A DNA stretch of 6,004 nt from Candidatus Rokuibacteriota bacterium (GTDB lineage: Bacteria > JAUVQV01), in assembly GCA_030609125.1 (NCBI GenBank), contig JAUWCW010000131.1, forward strand, positions 1 to 6,004. Reading direction: 5' to 3'. The translations under genes were made by a program, and so were the position numbers. The notes under the pieces were generated by a model, which searched no databases, was not told the origin of the DNA, and saw nothing but the letters and a program-made list of their open reading frames with translations. This document shows positions 5,873 to 6,004 of the stretch, piece after piece (positions within the stretch are counted from its first letter, which is position 1; each line of letters opens with the position of its first letter).

Positions 5873-6004
5873 TCAAAAGGAAAAAGCAAAATCGTTGTAA
5901 GCCATAAGGGTCACGATCGTCGAGATCCTGACCCGCTTTTCGAAGACCCGCGGCAGGACCCTGCCTGTGAACCTCAGCCCCTCCCTGCCGCCCGAAGGGG
6001 CGAG
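5873..6004 (-). CDS. C-terminal end of an upstream gene, possibly an outer-membrane protein
   Basis: An open frame enters from the right edge of the window and ends with TGA at 5875-5873, giving 43 visible residues. The 37-bp gap to the metal-binding-protein gene, with only that gene's ribosome binding site in it, argues for one operon. The visible tail RVRISTIVTLMAYNDFAFSF alternates hydrophobic and polar residues over its last part, with Phe at positions 1, 3 and 5 from the end. This resembles the terminal strand of an outer-membrane β-barrel, for example a TonB-dependent receptor paired with a metal importer. The tail is too short for family assignment, and a non-barrel protein remains possible. 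Confidence 0.5.
   Translation of the reverse strand, partial: LAPSGGREGLRFTGRVLPRVFEKRVRISTIVTLMAYNDFAFSF

Overview
The window is about 6 kb of GC-rich DNA from a diderm (Gram-negative) bacterium. Two β-barrel outer-membrane proteins, Sec and Tat signal peptides and a lipoprotein signal show this. The porin and barrel types would suit a deltaproteobacterial (Desulfuromonas/Geobacter-like) host, but that placement is an impression, not a result. There are no RNA genes, CRISPR arrays, insertion sequences or phage genes. All four genes whose products can be assigned act in the cell envelope; a fifth, at the right edge, is too short to assign with confidence.

Left block, plus strand (2-2707): the 3' part of a membrane-anchored LTA-synthase/OpgB-type sulfatase-fold transferase is cut by the left window edge. 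Its reading frame is open to the first base, so the ATG at 224 is internal. It is followed 36 bases later by a Tat-exported lipoprotein with a glycoside-hydrolase clan-A barrel. A 9-codon mini-ORF with a near-ideal ribosome binding site sits in the junction. The pair probably builds or decorates a periplasmic glycan or polymer and trims it at the inner membrane.

Middle block: a phosphate-selective-porin-like gene (4029-2704, minus) converges on the hydrolase gene so closely that both stop codons lie in one CTAG palindrome. From a shared 179-bp divergent region (4030-4208), a small 8-stranded outer-membrane β-barrel gene (4209-4829) runs on the plus strand from a recognisable sigma-70-like promoter. 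It ends at a strong intrinsic terminator.

Right block, minus strand (6004-4927): the last 43 codons of a gene cut by the right edge end in a tail resembling a β-barrel terminus. Thirty-seven bases later comes a ZnuA/TroA-type metal-binding periplasmic protein with a GTG start. Its His-rich loop is present, but two of the usual metal-ligand histidines appear to be replaced. No transporter permease or ATPase gene is in view.

No wholly new system is evident. The points most worth following are the transferase plus Tat-lipoprotein hydrolase pair, the atypical metal-binding protein, and the unusual gene junctions: mini-ORFs ahead of two genes with poor ribosome binding sites, and the shared stop palindrome.
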